This document shows positions 43,381 to 53,176 of a stretch of DNA of 64,000 bases, piece by piece (positions within the stretch are counted from its first letter, which is position 1; each line of letters starts with the position of its first letter). This DNA is from Breoghania sp. (GTDB lineage Bacteria; Pseudomonadota; Alphaproteobacteria; Rhizobiales; Stappiaceae), in contig NZ_JASJAV010000003.1 of assembly GCF_030066895.1 (NCBI RefSeq), positions 186,001 through 250,000 of the forward strand, given 5' to 3'. Both the position numbers and the translations under genes were made by a program. Below the pieces are notes generated by a model. The model was given only the letters and a program-made list of their open reading frames with translations. It was not told the DNA's origin and did not search any database.

Positions 43381-43962
43381 TCACAGCCAGTCGATGTCGT
43401 CGAAGCCGCGGTTGATGTAGCCGCCCTTGGAATAAAATTCGCTCTCGTAGCCGAAGAGCGGCCAGATCTCCTTCTGGTTGTAGAGAGAGACGACGAGACC
43501 GCCGCGCACCGCCTGGAAGAAAGCCGTGTCCTCGATTGGGCGGAGGAGAGTGACGCGGTCATCCTCCCATCTGAGGCCGCGATATCCGCCGGATCCGGCC
43601 CGTTGGTCGAGATCGGCAATGCCGCCTTTGATTAGATTGCGGTGGCTCTCGTTTTTCCGCCGCCTTCGTGTCGTGGTCCTTGACAGCGATGGCGTAGTAG
43701 CGGTCGGCGATGCGGTCGTGGGGATAGGTGTCACGCGCCACCTGGATGTGGGTGGCCATGGTCTCCGGCTTGAGAGATTGGGTCTCAAGACCCCAGGCCT
43801 GGCTTGGCAAAGAACGGCGCGGCCGGAGACGACGAGAAGCGCCCCGAGGCTGGTGGCGGCGGTGCCGCGCAACAGCGCGCGGCGGGAAAGGCCCGTTGTA
43901 GTCGGCTCTGAATGAGCTGAAGCGTCCGGGTGCGCGGCCCGGCCGGAATAGATTGTCGGCAT
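43381..43962 (-). pseudogene. Gluconate 2-dehydrogenase subunit 3-like Tat protein, frameshifted
   Basis: Small subunit that escorts the GMC flavoprotein through the Tat system. A GGGAGG site precedes ATG 43962. The Tat signal reads LSRRALLRGTAATSLGALL. The following part lies in another frame (ETMATHIQVARDTYPHDRIADRYYAIAVKDHD), and the C-terminal part (VTLLRPIEDTAFFQAVRGGLVVSLYNQKEIWPLFGYESEFYSKGG) is back in a third reading. Frameshifts are therefore needed near 43810 and near 43660. The last segment is diagnostic of subunit 3. Confidence 0.8.
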
Positions 43963-44025
43963 GTTCTTTCCTCCCATTTACGAAAACACCGCCGCCGGCC
44001 CCTCCCAGAGCCGTCGGCGGCGATA

Positions 44026-44421
44026 TCAGCGGTATCGACCGTGCTTCTGCAGCACCTCGATCTTGTAGCCGTCCGGGGCCTCCACGAAGAAGAAACGTGC
44101 AATCAGGGCACCGTCGCGGTGGAATTCCTTGATATCGCGGGGGCTGAGGCCGTTTGCGGCAAAGCGGGCGTGTTCGGCATCGAGATCCTCGACGCAGAAG
44201 GCGACATGGCCGTAGCCGTCGCCGAGGTTGTAGCTTTGCTCGCGGCCCTTGTTGACGGTCAGTTCGACTTCGAAGTCGGCTTCCGGGTTGCGCAGGTAGA
44301 CGAGCGTGAAGTCGTCGAAGTCGTAACGATCCGCCACGTCGAGGCCGAATGCGGTCTTGTAGAATTCGACGGACCGGGTCTCGTCGAGGACGCGGATCAT
44401 CATGTGAATGGCTTTTGCCAC
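44026..44421 (-). CDS. Lactoylglutathione lyase-like VOC protein
   Basis: Glyoxalase I type metalloenzyme of 131 residues that would isomerise methylglyoxal-glutathione. AKAIHMMIRVLDETRSVEFYKTAFGLDVADR, FEVELTVNKGREQSYNLGDGYGHVAF and KIEVLQKH include the usual metal ligands (His, Glu, His, Glu). GTG 44421 is chosen because the family starts MAKAIHMMIRV. Intact. Confidence 0.87.
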   Translation of the reverse strand: MAKAIHMMIRVLDETRSVEFYKTAFGLDVADRYDFDDFTLVYLRNPEADFEVELTVNKGREQSYNLGDGYGHVAFCVEDLDAEHARFAANGLSPRDIKEFHRDGALIARFFFVEAPDGYKIEVLQKHGRYR

Positions 44422-44637
44422 CGGATACCTCCGTTTGTTTTTGGGGGTCGCAGAGACTGCGGCTCTTGGCACCAAGTATGCCGGGTGTGAGGGAGAAATG
44501 GTGGCAGTTGACTACCACGCCTTGCCCGCGCGATCCCGCTGATCGGTCGAAAGCACGCTTGCGCACACGCGCTCCAGCGCGAATACTTGAGCGAGAACCG
44601 CGGCGAAAGAACCGGCGGCCCATGGGAGAACAGGCAC

Positions 44638-44938
44638 ATGTGCAGGGTATTCGCCGGTCAGTACCCCGCCGGCTACAAGCAGATAAACCGGTCGATCCGC
44701 ATTGCGGGGCATTCCACCTCCATCCAGCTTGAGGCGACCTTCTGGGCGCTTCTCGACGAGATCGCGGCAGGCCAGGGGCTGACCGCCGAAATTCCTGTCG
44801 CGGCTCTACGACGAGGCGATCGAGATCAACGGCACGATCCCGAATTTCGCTTCCATGCTGCGCACCACCTGCGCGCTTTATCTGAAGGGCCATCGGCCCG
44901 ACGCGGAAGAGATCGACGCGCTTCGCAAGATCGCGTGA
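44638..44938 (+). pseudogene. Ribbon-helix-helix domain protein (RHH_4 type), frameshifted
   Basis: Small putative DNA-binding protein. From ATG 44638 it reads INRSIRIAGHSTSIQLEATFWALLDEIAAGQGLT, which is the RHH_4 domain. The frame then breaks near 44785, and the usual C-terminus (SRLYDEAIEINGTIPNFASMLRTTCALYLKG) is found in a different frame to TGA 44936-44938. Function in this family is not established. Confidence 0.75.
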
Positions 44939-45008
44939 GGCGGACACACGTCAGCGATATGAGACATTGCGCGACCTGAACGGGTGTGCGCGAGGGGAGG
45001 GACGGGCC

Positions 45009-46199
45009 ATGCTCACCACCATTTCCGGTTTCGATCGGATCGGCGAGGAAAACGCCTTTGCGGTTCTGGCGCGGGCGAACGAGCTTGGCGCGCAAGGGCG
45101 CGACATCATCAATCTCGGGATCGGTCAGCCGGATTTCGAGACGCCCGACCATATCGTTGAAGCCGCGATCAAGGCGCTTAAGGACGGGCATCACGGCTAT
45201 ACGGCCGCAACAGGCATTGCGCCGTTGCGCGAGGCGGTTGCGGTGGATATCGTTAAGCGCACGGGCGTCGAGATCTCGCCGGAGCGCGTCGTCATCGTGC
45301 CGGGCGGTAAGGTCACGATGTTTGCCGCGATCCTGATGTTCGGCGAATCGGGGGCGGAGATTCTCTATCCCGATCCGGGCTTTCCGATCTATCGCTCGAT
45401 GATCGAGTTCACCGGTGCAACGCCCGTGCCCGTGCCGATCCGCGAGGAAAACGGCTTCGCCTTTTCCGCCGACGAGTTGCTGGGGCTTATCAGCGACAGG
45501 ACTCGCCTCGTCATCGTCAATTCACCGGCCAATCCGTGCGGCGGGGTGACGCCCAAGGCGGAAGTCGACAAGCTGGTCGCGGGCCTTGAGCGGTATCCGC
45601 ATGTCGCGGTTCTCTCCGACGAGATCTATGGGCAGATGACCTATGACGGAGAGGCGCATGTCTCTATTTTGAGCTATCCGCAGATCCGGGACAGGCTGAT
45701 CTTGCTCGACGGCTGGTCGAAGATCTATGCCATGACGGGCTGGCGGCTCGGCTATTCGCTCTGGCCCGATGCGCTCTTCGACAAGATGTGCAAGCTGGCT
45801 GTCAATGCGTGGTCCTGCGTCAACGCGCCGACGCAATATGCGGGCCTTGCCGCGCTCACCGGTCCGCAGGATGCGGTTGGGGAGATGGTCGCGGAATTCG
45901 ATGCGCGGCGGAAACTCGTGGTCGATGGGTTGAATGCCATTCCCGGCGTGTCGTGCCTGATGCCGAAGGGCGCGTTCTATGCCTTTCCGAATATTCGTGA
46001 AACGGGCTGGCAGGCAAAACCGCTCGCCTCCGCTTTGCTGGAGGAGGCTGGGGTTGCGCTGATCGGCGGTCCGGACTTCGGCATTCTTGGCGAGGGATAC
46101 ATGCGCGTGTCCTACGCCAACTCGCGGGAGAATATCGCCCGGGCGCTGAAACGGATGGAGACGTTTCTGGCTCGAGGGGCTGTGGCGAAGCGGGAGTAA
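45009..46199 (+). CDS. Pyridoxal phosphate-dependent class I/II aminotransferase
   Basis: Fold-I aminotransferase of 396 residues, aspartate-aminotransferase-like. NLGIGQPDFETPDHIVEAA, VNSPANPCGGVTPKAEVD, SDEIYGQMTYDG and DGWSKIYAMTGWRLGYS (PLP lysine about residue 238) are all present, with the substrate-carboxylate arginine in EGYMRVSYANS. Substrate preference cannot be assigned. ATG 45009 follows GAGGGGAGGGACGG. Intact; a repeat element follows its stop. Confidence 0.9.
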   Translation: MLTTISGFDRIGEENAFAVLARANELGAQGRDIINLGIGQPDFETPDHIVEAAIKALKDGHHGYTAATGIAPLREAVAVDIVKRTGVEISPERVVIVPGGKVTMFAAILMFGESGAEILYPDPGFPIYRSMIEFTGATPVPVPIREENGFAFSADELLGLISDRTRLVIVNSPANPCGGVTPKAEVDKLVAGLERYPHVAVLSDEIYGQMTYDGEAHVSILSYPQIRDRLILLDGWSKIYAMTGWRLGYSLWPDALFDKMCKLAVNAWSCVNAPTQYAGLAALTGPQDAVGEMVAEFDARRKLVVDGLNAIPGVSCLMPKGAFYAFPNIRETGWQAKPLASALLEEAGVALIGGPDFGILGEGYMRVSYANSRENIARALKRMETFLARGAVAKRE

Positions 46200-46218
46200 G
46201 GCAGAGGGGGGGATTGCT

Positions 46219-46358
46219 GGGGCCCATCCTTTGAGACGAGCCTGCGGGCTCTCCTCAGGATGACGTTGTGTGTGTTGTTCGGATCTTCAGAAATAACAAT
46301 ACGATAACCTCATCCTGAGGAGCCGTCGCAAGACGGCGTCTCGAAGGATGGACCCCAA
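46219..46358. repeat. Inverted pair of rhizobial palindromic repeats
   Basis: A left unit (about 46222-46263) and a right unit (about 46310-46355) are near-perfect inverted copies, sharing CCATCCTT(T/C)GAGACG and CTCCTCAGGATGA. Each unit has its own internal hairpin (GAGCC..GGCTC and GCCGTC..GACGGC). Between them are about 45 A/T-rich bases. This element family is frequent between genes in rhizobial genomes. It separates two convergent genes. Confidence 0.85.
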
Positions 46359-46379
46359 CAAGAACTTCCCTTATCCCAT

Positions 46380-47431
46380 CTACTGAATGGCCAGTACGTT
46401 CAGCAGGATCGTCGCCAACGTTTCCAGCACGAGCAACGACATGACGGCGGCGCTCATCACGCGGACGCCCGCCTGGGCGATGGAGCGGATGTCGACGGTC
46501 AAGCCCAGCGCCGCCATGGATATGATGGTGAGAACGCCGGAGGTTTTCGTCAGCGGCGCGATCATCACGCTCGGCATCAGATCGGCGGAGCGCAATGTCA
46601 TCATGATCAGAAAGCCGATGATGAACCACGGCACCAGCGTGCGCAGTCCCGCGCCGCTTTCGCGATTGCCCGGCATCATGCCGAGACTGAAGATGACCGA
46701 CCCCAGCATGAGAACGCGCACCAGCTTCACAAGGATGCCGACCTGCGTGGCGACAATGCCGACGGGAGCGGTCGCCGCCAGCACCTGCGGCACGGCATAG
46801 ACGGTGAGCCCGGCCAGCACGCCGTAGCGCGTCTGATCCATGCCGAGGCTTGCGCCGATCACCGGCAGGATCAAGACAACCGCGATGCCGAGAACGGCGG
46901 TGAAGGCGATGGAGGCAGCGACGTCGTCACTCTCCGCCTTGATGACCGGAGGAGCGGTTGCGGCAATCGCGGAGTTGCCGCAGATTGCGTTGTCGCAGGC
47001 GATCAGCGTTGCTAGCCGGAGGGACAGGCCCAACCCCCGGCCGATGGCGTAGCCTCAGGCGATGGTCACCACGACGATGCATGCGATACCGCCGACAAGT
47101 GCTGGACCTGCGGCCTGAATCGCGCCGAGACTGATCGTTCCTCCGAGCAAAACGATGGTAGCTTCCAGCACCTGCTTGGCCGCAAAATTCACACCTAGGC
47201 CGAACATGGCGTGAAAGGGAAAGGCGGAGCGCACGATCGCACCGAGGTGAATTGCAAGGACGAGGCTTTCCAGCCAGTCGCGGCCGAAAACCAGGATTTC
47301 CAGATGGGCGAGAGCGAAAGCGGCTGCGGTGACGACAAGGCTGAGCAGCAGGTCGGGAAAGACCCGGGCGATAAAACGAGGCAAGTCCAAGGGTGTAGTC
47401 CGGAGAGGAGAGAAGGCGCGGACATTCTCAT
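46380..47431 (-). pseudogene. YeiH-family (UPF0324) membrane protein, disrupted
   Basis: Putative inner-membrane transporter of the YeiH family, about 340 residues, ten hydrophobic segments. The start near 47431 (MRMSAPSLLSGL) and the following RFIARVFPDLLLSLVVTAAAFAL are in different frames, with the break near 47397. A TGA at 47055-47057 interrupts VVVTIA-GYAIGRGLGLSLRLATLIACDNAICGNSAIAA, the family's conserved core. The rest to the stop at 46380 is open. It is divergent from an intact LysR gene, as in the yeiE-yeiH pair of enterobacteria. Confidence 0.82.
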
Positions 47432-47435
47432 GGAA

Positions 47436-47488
47436 ATTCGTTTTACTACATCGGAGATTATTGGACGTTTGTTTCAGTAAAATCGAAT
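47436..47488. promoter_or_regulatory. Inverted repeat between yeiH-like and lysR genes
   Basis: ATTCGTTTTACT (47436-47447) and AGTAAAATCGAAT (47476-47488) are inverted copies differing by one base, separated by 28 bases that include ATTATTGGACG. The position in the divergent promoter region suggests the binding region of the neighbouring LysR regulator. The assignment is inferred from position and symmetry only. Confidence 0.5.
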
Positions 47489-47562
47489 AATGAGTTACAT
47501 GGGTCTATCGGGCCCTGCTGAGCGGGAGCGGTCGAGGGCGGCCCGAGCGATCACGAGGCATC

Positions 47563-48450
47563 ATGACATTCGAACAGCTCGCCATCTTCGTTGCGGTCGC
47601 CGATCGCGCACACCTGACGCGCGCTGCGGAAGCGCTGCATCTGATGCCTTCGGCGGTCAGTTCCGCCTTGCGCGCGCTGGAAAGCTATTACGGCGTGACG
47701 CTGTTCGATCGGGTCAGTCGTGGGCTCGTGTTCAACGAGAACGGACGGCTTTTTCCGGGGGAGGCCACGGCGGTTTTGAAGCGAGCGGAAGGGGCGTGGC
47801 TCGTTCTCGCCGAACTCGGCGGTTTGCGGCGCGGCCGGTTGACCGTCGCGGCCAGTCAGACGATTGCAGGCTACTGGCTGCCGTCCTTCATGATGCGGTT
47901 TCACGAGCTCTATCCTGGTATCGATCTGGTGCTGACCATCGGAAACACGGCAACGGTTGCAAGCGCGGTGGTCGCGGGCGAGGCGGATCTGGGGTTTATC
48001 GAGGGGCAGGTCGACAATCAGGCTCTCGCCGTGGAGGGGATTGCACAGGATGCGCTTCTCGTCGTGGTGGGCGCCGATCACCCCTGGGCGGACGGGCGTC
48101 CGCTTCAGGTCGAGGATCTTGCGGCTGGCAGTTCCTTGGTTTTGCGCGAGCACGGGTCGGGGACGCGATCGGAATTCGAGGCGGCTCTGCTGGCGCGCGG
48201 TCTTTCGCCCGATCGGCTCAAGGTGACGCTCGAACTTCCTTCAAACGAGGTCGTGCTGTCGGCCGCGCGTTCGGGGGCTTGTGCGGCGGTGGTTTCCGCA
48301 TCCGTTGCTGCCCCGCTTCTTGGGCAGGGCGATCTCGTCGCGGTCAATTTCGCGCTTCCTGATCGCGCCTATTCCCTGCTCCATCACCGGGAGCGACCGT
48401 TGAGCCGTTCGGCGAGCAAACTGGTGAGATTGTGCCGGGAGCCGCTCTAG
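47563..48450 (+). CDS. LysR-family transcriptional regulator (YeiE/CysB-like)
   Basis: 295-residue regulator with an N-terminal winged HTH (FEQLAIFVAVADRAHLTRAAEALHLMPSAVSSALRALE, residues 3-41) and a periplasmic-binding-like effector domain (GRLTVAASQTIAGYWLPSFMMRFHELYPGIDL). It is divergent from the yeiH-like gene, so it is likely the cognate regulator; in enterobacteria YeiE responds to sulfite. That link would fit the sox genes 40 kb away but is inference. Intact while its presumed target is broken. Confidence 0.88.
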   Translation: MTFEQLAIFVAVADRAHLTRAAEALHLMPSAVSSALRALESYYGVTLFDRVSRGLVFNENGRLFPGEATAVLKRAEGAWLVLAELGGLRRGRLTVAASQTIAGYWLPSFMMRFHELYPGIDLVLTIGNTATVASAVVAGEADLGFIEGQVDNQALAVEGIAQDALLVVVGADHPWADGRPLQVEDLAAGSSLVLREHGSGTRSEFEAALLARGLSPDRLKVTLELPSNEVVLSAARSGACAAVVSASVAAPLLGQGDLVAVNFALPDRAYSLLHHRERPLSRSASKLVRLCREPL

Positions 48451-51400
48451 GCGGAATTGCAGGAAGCGCCTGTCTTGACGAAATCCGTCAGCTCTTCGGC
48501 TTCATCCCGCTTGTGGCCCTCGTCGCGAATCAATTCGGTCAGTTCCGTCAGGCGACGGATGCCGTCGGCATCGCCGCTGGCGGCGATAAGCGTTTTCCGG
48601 GCCATTGCGGGCGCCTCGTTCGGGGCCTCGGTCTCAGGCGCCGGTTTCCCGATCAGAAAGCCTTGAACCTCGTCGCATCCTTCCGCGAGCAGCAGGCGGA
48701 GCTGTGAACTCGTCTCCACGCCCTCCGCGACCAGACGCATCCCGAGCGCGCGTCCGAGTTTCAGGATGGTCTGGACGATGGCCATCGCATTGGCGTTCGT
48801 CTCAAGCCCCGCGATGAACGATCGATCTTGATGGCATCGAAGGGGAAGCGGCTGAGATAGCTCAGGGAGGAATAGCCGGTACCGAAATCGTCGAGCGCGA
48901 CGCGAACGCCCAGGTGCTTCAAGGCGTTCAGAATGGTGAGCGCGTGTGCGTCGTCGTCGATGACGACATTCTCGGTTACCTCGATTTCCAGCCGTTCGGC
49001 GGCCATGCCGCTGGTTTTCAGCGCATCTTCCACCGTGTCCACGAACCCCTTGTCGCGGAATTGCAGCGGCGAGACGTTGACCGAGACGTGCTTGTCGGCG
49101 AACCGTTCGCACGCGATACGGCAGGCGTTCGTCAGCACCCACTTGCCGATCTGGACGATCTAGCCGGAATGCTCCGCGACGGGGATGAAATCCGTCGGAT
49201 TGACCTCGCCGCGTACCGGATGATGCCAGCGGATCAGCGCTTCGTAGCCCGCAATCCGGCCGTCCGCCGTGGCCATGCGGGTCTGGAAATAGAGTTCCAG
49301 CTCGTCGCACTCGATGGTAAGGGATAGATCCGCTTCCAGCTCGCGGCGCACTTTCATTGCCGCGTCCATGCCCTTCTCGAGGGTGCAATAGGCGCCGCGG
49401 CCAATGCTTTTGGCCTTGTAGAGCGCGGTATCCGCGCGAGAGATCAGCGTATCGAGCGTCATTCCGTCGGCCGGGGCAATGGCAACGCCGATGCTGGCAC
49501 CGGAGCGCACGACCAGGCCATCGTCGCAATCGATCGGCTGGGCGAGCACGTGCAACAGGCGGTGGGCGAGATCGGCGGCCTGATTGGTGAAGCCGATATT
49601 GGTCTGGATCACGGCGAATTCGTCGCCGCCGAAACTGGCAACCGTATCGTCCTCGCGGACCGAGTTGTGCACCCGGTCGGCGGTGACCTGAATGACCCGA
49701 TCGCCGACCGGGTGGCCGTGCAGGTCGTTGATATCCTTGAAACGGTCGAGATCGACCAGCAGAACCGCGGTGAAGCTGACCGTCTCGTCTCCTCCAGCTT
49801 CGACAGGCGCGATTTCAGGCGATCGGTGAAAACCGCGCGGTTCGGCAGGTCCGTCAACGGGTCGTGCTGGGCGAGATGGCGGATGAGTTCCTCCGCCTTT
49901 TTGCGATCTCGCAGGTCGACCACCGCGGAGACCCGCGTGTGTTCGCCGCGATAGACGATCTCGCGCGTGCGCACTTCCACCGGGATGCGTTGCCCGTCGG
50001 TGTGCAGCGCCACCATTTCGCGCGGGCTGCTGAAGGATTCTTCCCCCTCGGGGGCCTGCTGTTCTTCATTGGGCAGAAAAAGCGCGTTGACGTCCTTGCC
50101 CTTGAGCTCGGCGATGGGCAGCCCGAGCAGTTCCTCCAGTGCGGCGTTTCCATCGACAATCTGTCTGGCGACCGTGATGACGATGGCCTCGAAAGTGGAA
50201 TTGGCGAGCACGGTCAGCCGTTCCGCCTCCTCCTGGGACCGCTTCTTCTCCACCACGTAGTTTTGCGCGCGAGTTCTTCGTTCTGGGTGGAGTCCATGAG
50301 CTGATTAAACAGCTCGGAAAGGCGCTCTGCCTCGTCGCCGGGAATGACCGGTAGGCGCAGGGTGAGATCGGTTTCGCCGTCGATCAGTTGGGAATAGGCA
50401 TCTTCCACGTGGCCGATGCCGAAACGGGTGTTGTGCTCGGCTTCGTTGAGGCCGAGCATATCGCCGGCTCCATCCACGCGCACCCGCATCACCTTGCCGA
50501 GCAGCCAGAAGAAGACGAGCCCGATACCGAATGCCCAGACGAAGTTGATCCCGGCGCGAGCATCTGCACGCCGAGCTGATCGAGCCTGGAACCGGTGGGC
50601 AGGTGGGCGACCGAGGAGAGCAGTGCAGGGGCGAGCGTTCCCACGACGCCCGATGCGCCGTGAACGCCGACGGCTCCCACCGCGTCATCGATCTTCAGCC
50701 GGGTTTCGAGAAAGCTGTTGAACCAGACGGCGGCCGATCCGCCCAGTGCGCCGACGATCAGAGCGCCTGCGGGCGTAAGCACCATGCATCCCGCGGTGAC
50801 CGCCACAAGGCCGCCGACCATGCCGGAAAACGCCTTTTTCGGCAGGATAATGCGATCCTGGCGCAAGCCCTCCAGATAGCCCGCGGCCCCACCTGTACCT
50901 GCGGCCAGAACGGTGTTGGCGATGATGTGGGCGATCTCGGGCACCGCGGCTGCGGTCGAGCCGCCGTTGAAGCCGATCCAGCCGACGAAGAGCAAAAAAC
51001 GCGCCGGCCGTCGCGAGCACGGGGCTATGCCCCTGAATGCGGATCGGGGGGCCGTCATCGGCAAAGCGGCCGATGCGGGGACCGCTGATGATGCAGGCTG
51101 CCAGCGCGATCCATGCGCCCGTCGCATGAACCACCGTGGGATCCTGCGAAATCGATGAAGCCCATGTTGCCGAGGAAGGCGGATGGGTTCGCCGTCAGCG
51201 CCGCGCCCCATGCCCAATGAACGAAAACGGGATAGACGAGACCGGCGATCAGCATCGAACACAGGATATAGGCCGTCAGCGGCATGCGTTCGGCCACCGC
51301 GCCGGAGACGATGGTCGCCGCCGTGCCGCAGAACATGACCTGGAAGGCAAAGAAGCCGATGTCCCATTCATCAAGGCCCTGCAGTATGAAGAAGCGCGGG

Positions 51401-51714
51401 TCAAGGCCGATCCAGGAGCCGTCGCTTGCGCCGAAGGCGAACATGAAGCCGACGGCGGTAACCAGCAGCCAGATGAAGTCGAGGTGGCGGGCGGAGGCTT
51501 CAAGCGTTGTGATCCGCTGAGCCAGATCCGCCATGTCGGGCGACGACGCGGTCCGGGACGAGGATGCTTCCCAGAACAGCGCCATTGCCGAGACCGGCAA
51601 CGCCAGGGCGCCGCCTTTCAAAAGATCCTCTGGTTTTGAGTCGAATTGATCTGCATGTAAAACGCCCCGCCCGGACCATCGGCTTGCTCCAAACATCTCT
51701 ATTAAATCTTTCAT
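48447..51714 (-). pseudogene. Amt ammonium transporter fused to PAS-GGDEF-EAL (c-di-GMP turnover), multiply disrupted
   Basis: One gene of about 1080 codons joins an Amt-type membrane domain to cytoplasmic signalling domains. Amt features in order are LDFIWLLVTAVGFMFAFGASDG, FFAFQVMFCGTAATIVSGAVAER, STVVHATGAWIAL and VGVHGASGVVGTLAPALLS. A linker (DAYSQLIDGETDLTLRLP) leads to PAS (FEAIVITVARQIVDGNAAL), GGDEF with intact SFGGDEF, and EAL with intact EALIRW and DDFGTGYSS. Frameshifts lie near 51135, 51003, 50560, 50255, 49780 and 48820, and TAG at 49160-49162. TM1-TM2 of Amt seem missing. The start is uncertain (ATG 51714, or TTG 51621 with AGAGGAT upstream). Confidence 0.8.
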
Positions 51715-52078
51715 CGTTAAAATTCGCATAAAGGAAGTTTGCCAATTATGACCAAAAAACAGGCATAAACCGCCGGTTTCGGCGGCAGAAAATTGCATCG
51801 CATCGGTGCACGCGGTGCGTCCGACCCCATTGCGAAGAACCTATCGGTCCGACGAAAATGACGTTAAGGCAAATAATGGATGCGAATAATAGTTCCGTTT
51901 TTAAGGTATATTATTATCGATTTTTTCAATTTTACCTTTCCAAACGAGCGTTTTGTTCGATTATACAAATCCTGTCCTGCACCCTTGCTGTCGACCCCGC
52001 TTGTCGGCGTCCGACCTCAGCCCGTCGTGCATGGCATCATCTCAGACGATCCAAGAACGTAATCGGGAGGATTTTCGC
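51715..52078. other. A/T-rich intergenic region between the Amt fusion and the BASS gene
   Basis: About 360 bases hold the divergent promoters. The part from about 51855 to 51970 is strongly A/T-rich (TTTTTAAGGTATATTATTATCG and TTTTTTCAATTTTACC), unlike the rest of the window. No conserved protein is seen in any frame. GGGAGG at the right end is the BASS ribosome-binding site. Confidence 0.5.
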
Positions 52079-53029
52079 GTGAAATCCCTGGCTGCCTTTT
52101 CTGCTTTCTTTGGACGAACTTTCGCCCTCTGGATTATTTTATTTGCTCTTCTCGGCTTCTTCTTTCCCGAGATATTCAAGTTTTTGCGGCCATGGATCGT
52201 ACCGCTTCTGGCAATCATTATGTTCGTTATGGGACTGACGCTTTCGGGCCGTGATTTTACGGAAGTCCTGAAGCGCCTGCTCGAGGTGGGCATCGGCGTT
52301 GTTTCTCAATTCCTGATCATGCCGCTTCTGGCGGCAGCGCTGACGACAGTCATTCCGATGAGCCCGGAAGTTGCTGCGGGCGTTATTCTTGTTGGTTGCT
52401 GCCCGGGCGGCACGTCGTCGAACGTCATGATCTATCTGAGCAAGGGCGATCTGGCCCTGTCGGTCGCCTGCACCAGCGTGACGACCCTGGTCGCGCTGTT
52501 CGTGACGCCCTTCCTGGTGTGGACATTTGCCAGCCAGTACCTGCCGGTCGATGCGGCGGCGATGTTCCTGTCCATCGTCAAGATCGTGCTGGCGCCGCTG
52601 GCACTCGGGTTCATCCTGCAGAAGATTGCACCGAAGATCGTTGCCGCGGCCGTTCCGGTTCTGCCGCTCGTCAGCGTGACCGGCATCGTGCTGATCGTTG
52701 CCGCGGTGGTTGCGCTCTCCAAGGGCAAGATCGTGGAAGCCGATCTGATGATCTTCGTGGTCGTGATCCTGCACAACGGCCTCGGGTACTTCGCGAGCCG
52801 CGTCTTCGGACTTTCGCTTGCCAAGCGTAAGGCGATCACCATCGAGGTCGGGATGCAGAATTCCGAACTGGGAGCGGCGCTTGCGACCGCGCACTTCTCT
52901 CCCGCCGCGGCCGTGCCCAGTGCCATTTTCATCATTTGGCACAATATCTCCGGTGCGCTCATCGCGAACTACTTCACCGGCAAAAGCGAAGACGAGTCGT
53001 CGTCGAGCCTCGGAGTGCGGAGCGCCTGA
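52079..53029 (+). CDS. Bile acid:sodium symporter (BASS) family transporter
   Basis: Secondary transporter of 316 residues with about ten hydrophobic segments. VMGLTLSGRDFTEVLKR and VILVGCCPGGTSSNVMIYLSKGDLALSVACTS are signature stretches, the latter including sodium-site residues; IEVGMQNSELGAALATAHFSP is the second crossover motif. GTG 52079 is chosen for its GGGAGG site. Bacterial substrates in this family vary (for example pantoate or organic anions), so none is assigned. Intact. Confidence 0.9.
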   Translation: MKSLAAFSAFFGRTFALWIILFALLGFFFPEIFKFLRPWIVPLLAIIMFVMGLTLSGRDFTEVLKRLLEVGIGVVSQFLIMPLLAAALTTVIPMSPEVAAGVILVGCCPGGTSSNVMIYLSKGDLALSVACTSVTTLVALFVTPFLVWTFASQYLPVDAAAMFLSIVKIVLAPLALGFILQKIAPKIVAAAVPVLPLVSVTGIVLIVAAVVALSKGKIVEADLMIFVVVILHNGLGYFASRVFGLSLAKRKAITIEVGMQNSELGAALATAHFSPAAAVPSAIFIIWHNISGALIANYFTGKSEDESSSSLGVRSA

Positions 53030-53176
53030 GCAGCGCTCCAGTGTCGGTGTGATCCGCCTTTCCTCACTCCATCCACGGGCGGCGAGAGGGACGGATCGCG
53101 GCCCTTGTCGCCGTCTTGTGCTTCGACCCGCCCGTCTCCATATATTCTACAATTCGAATGTCTTTGGGGATGAGTG

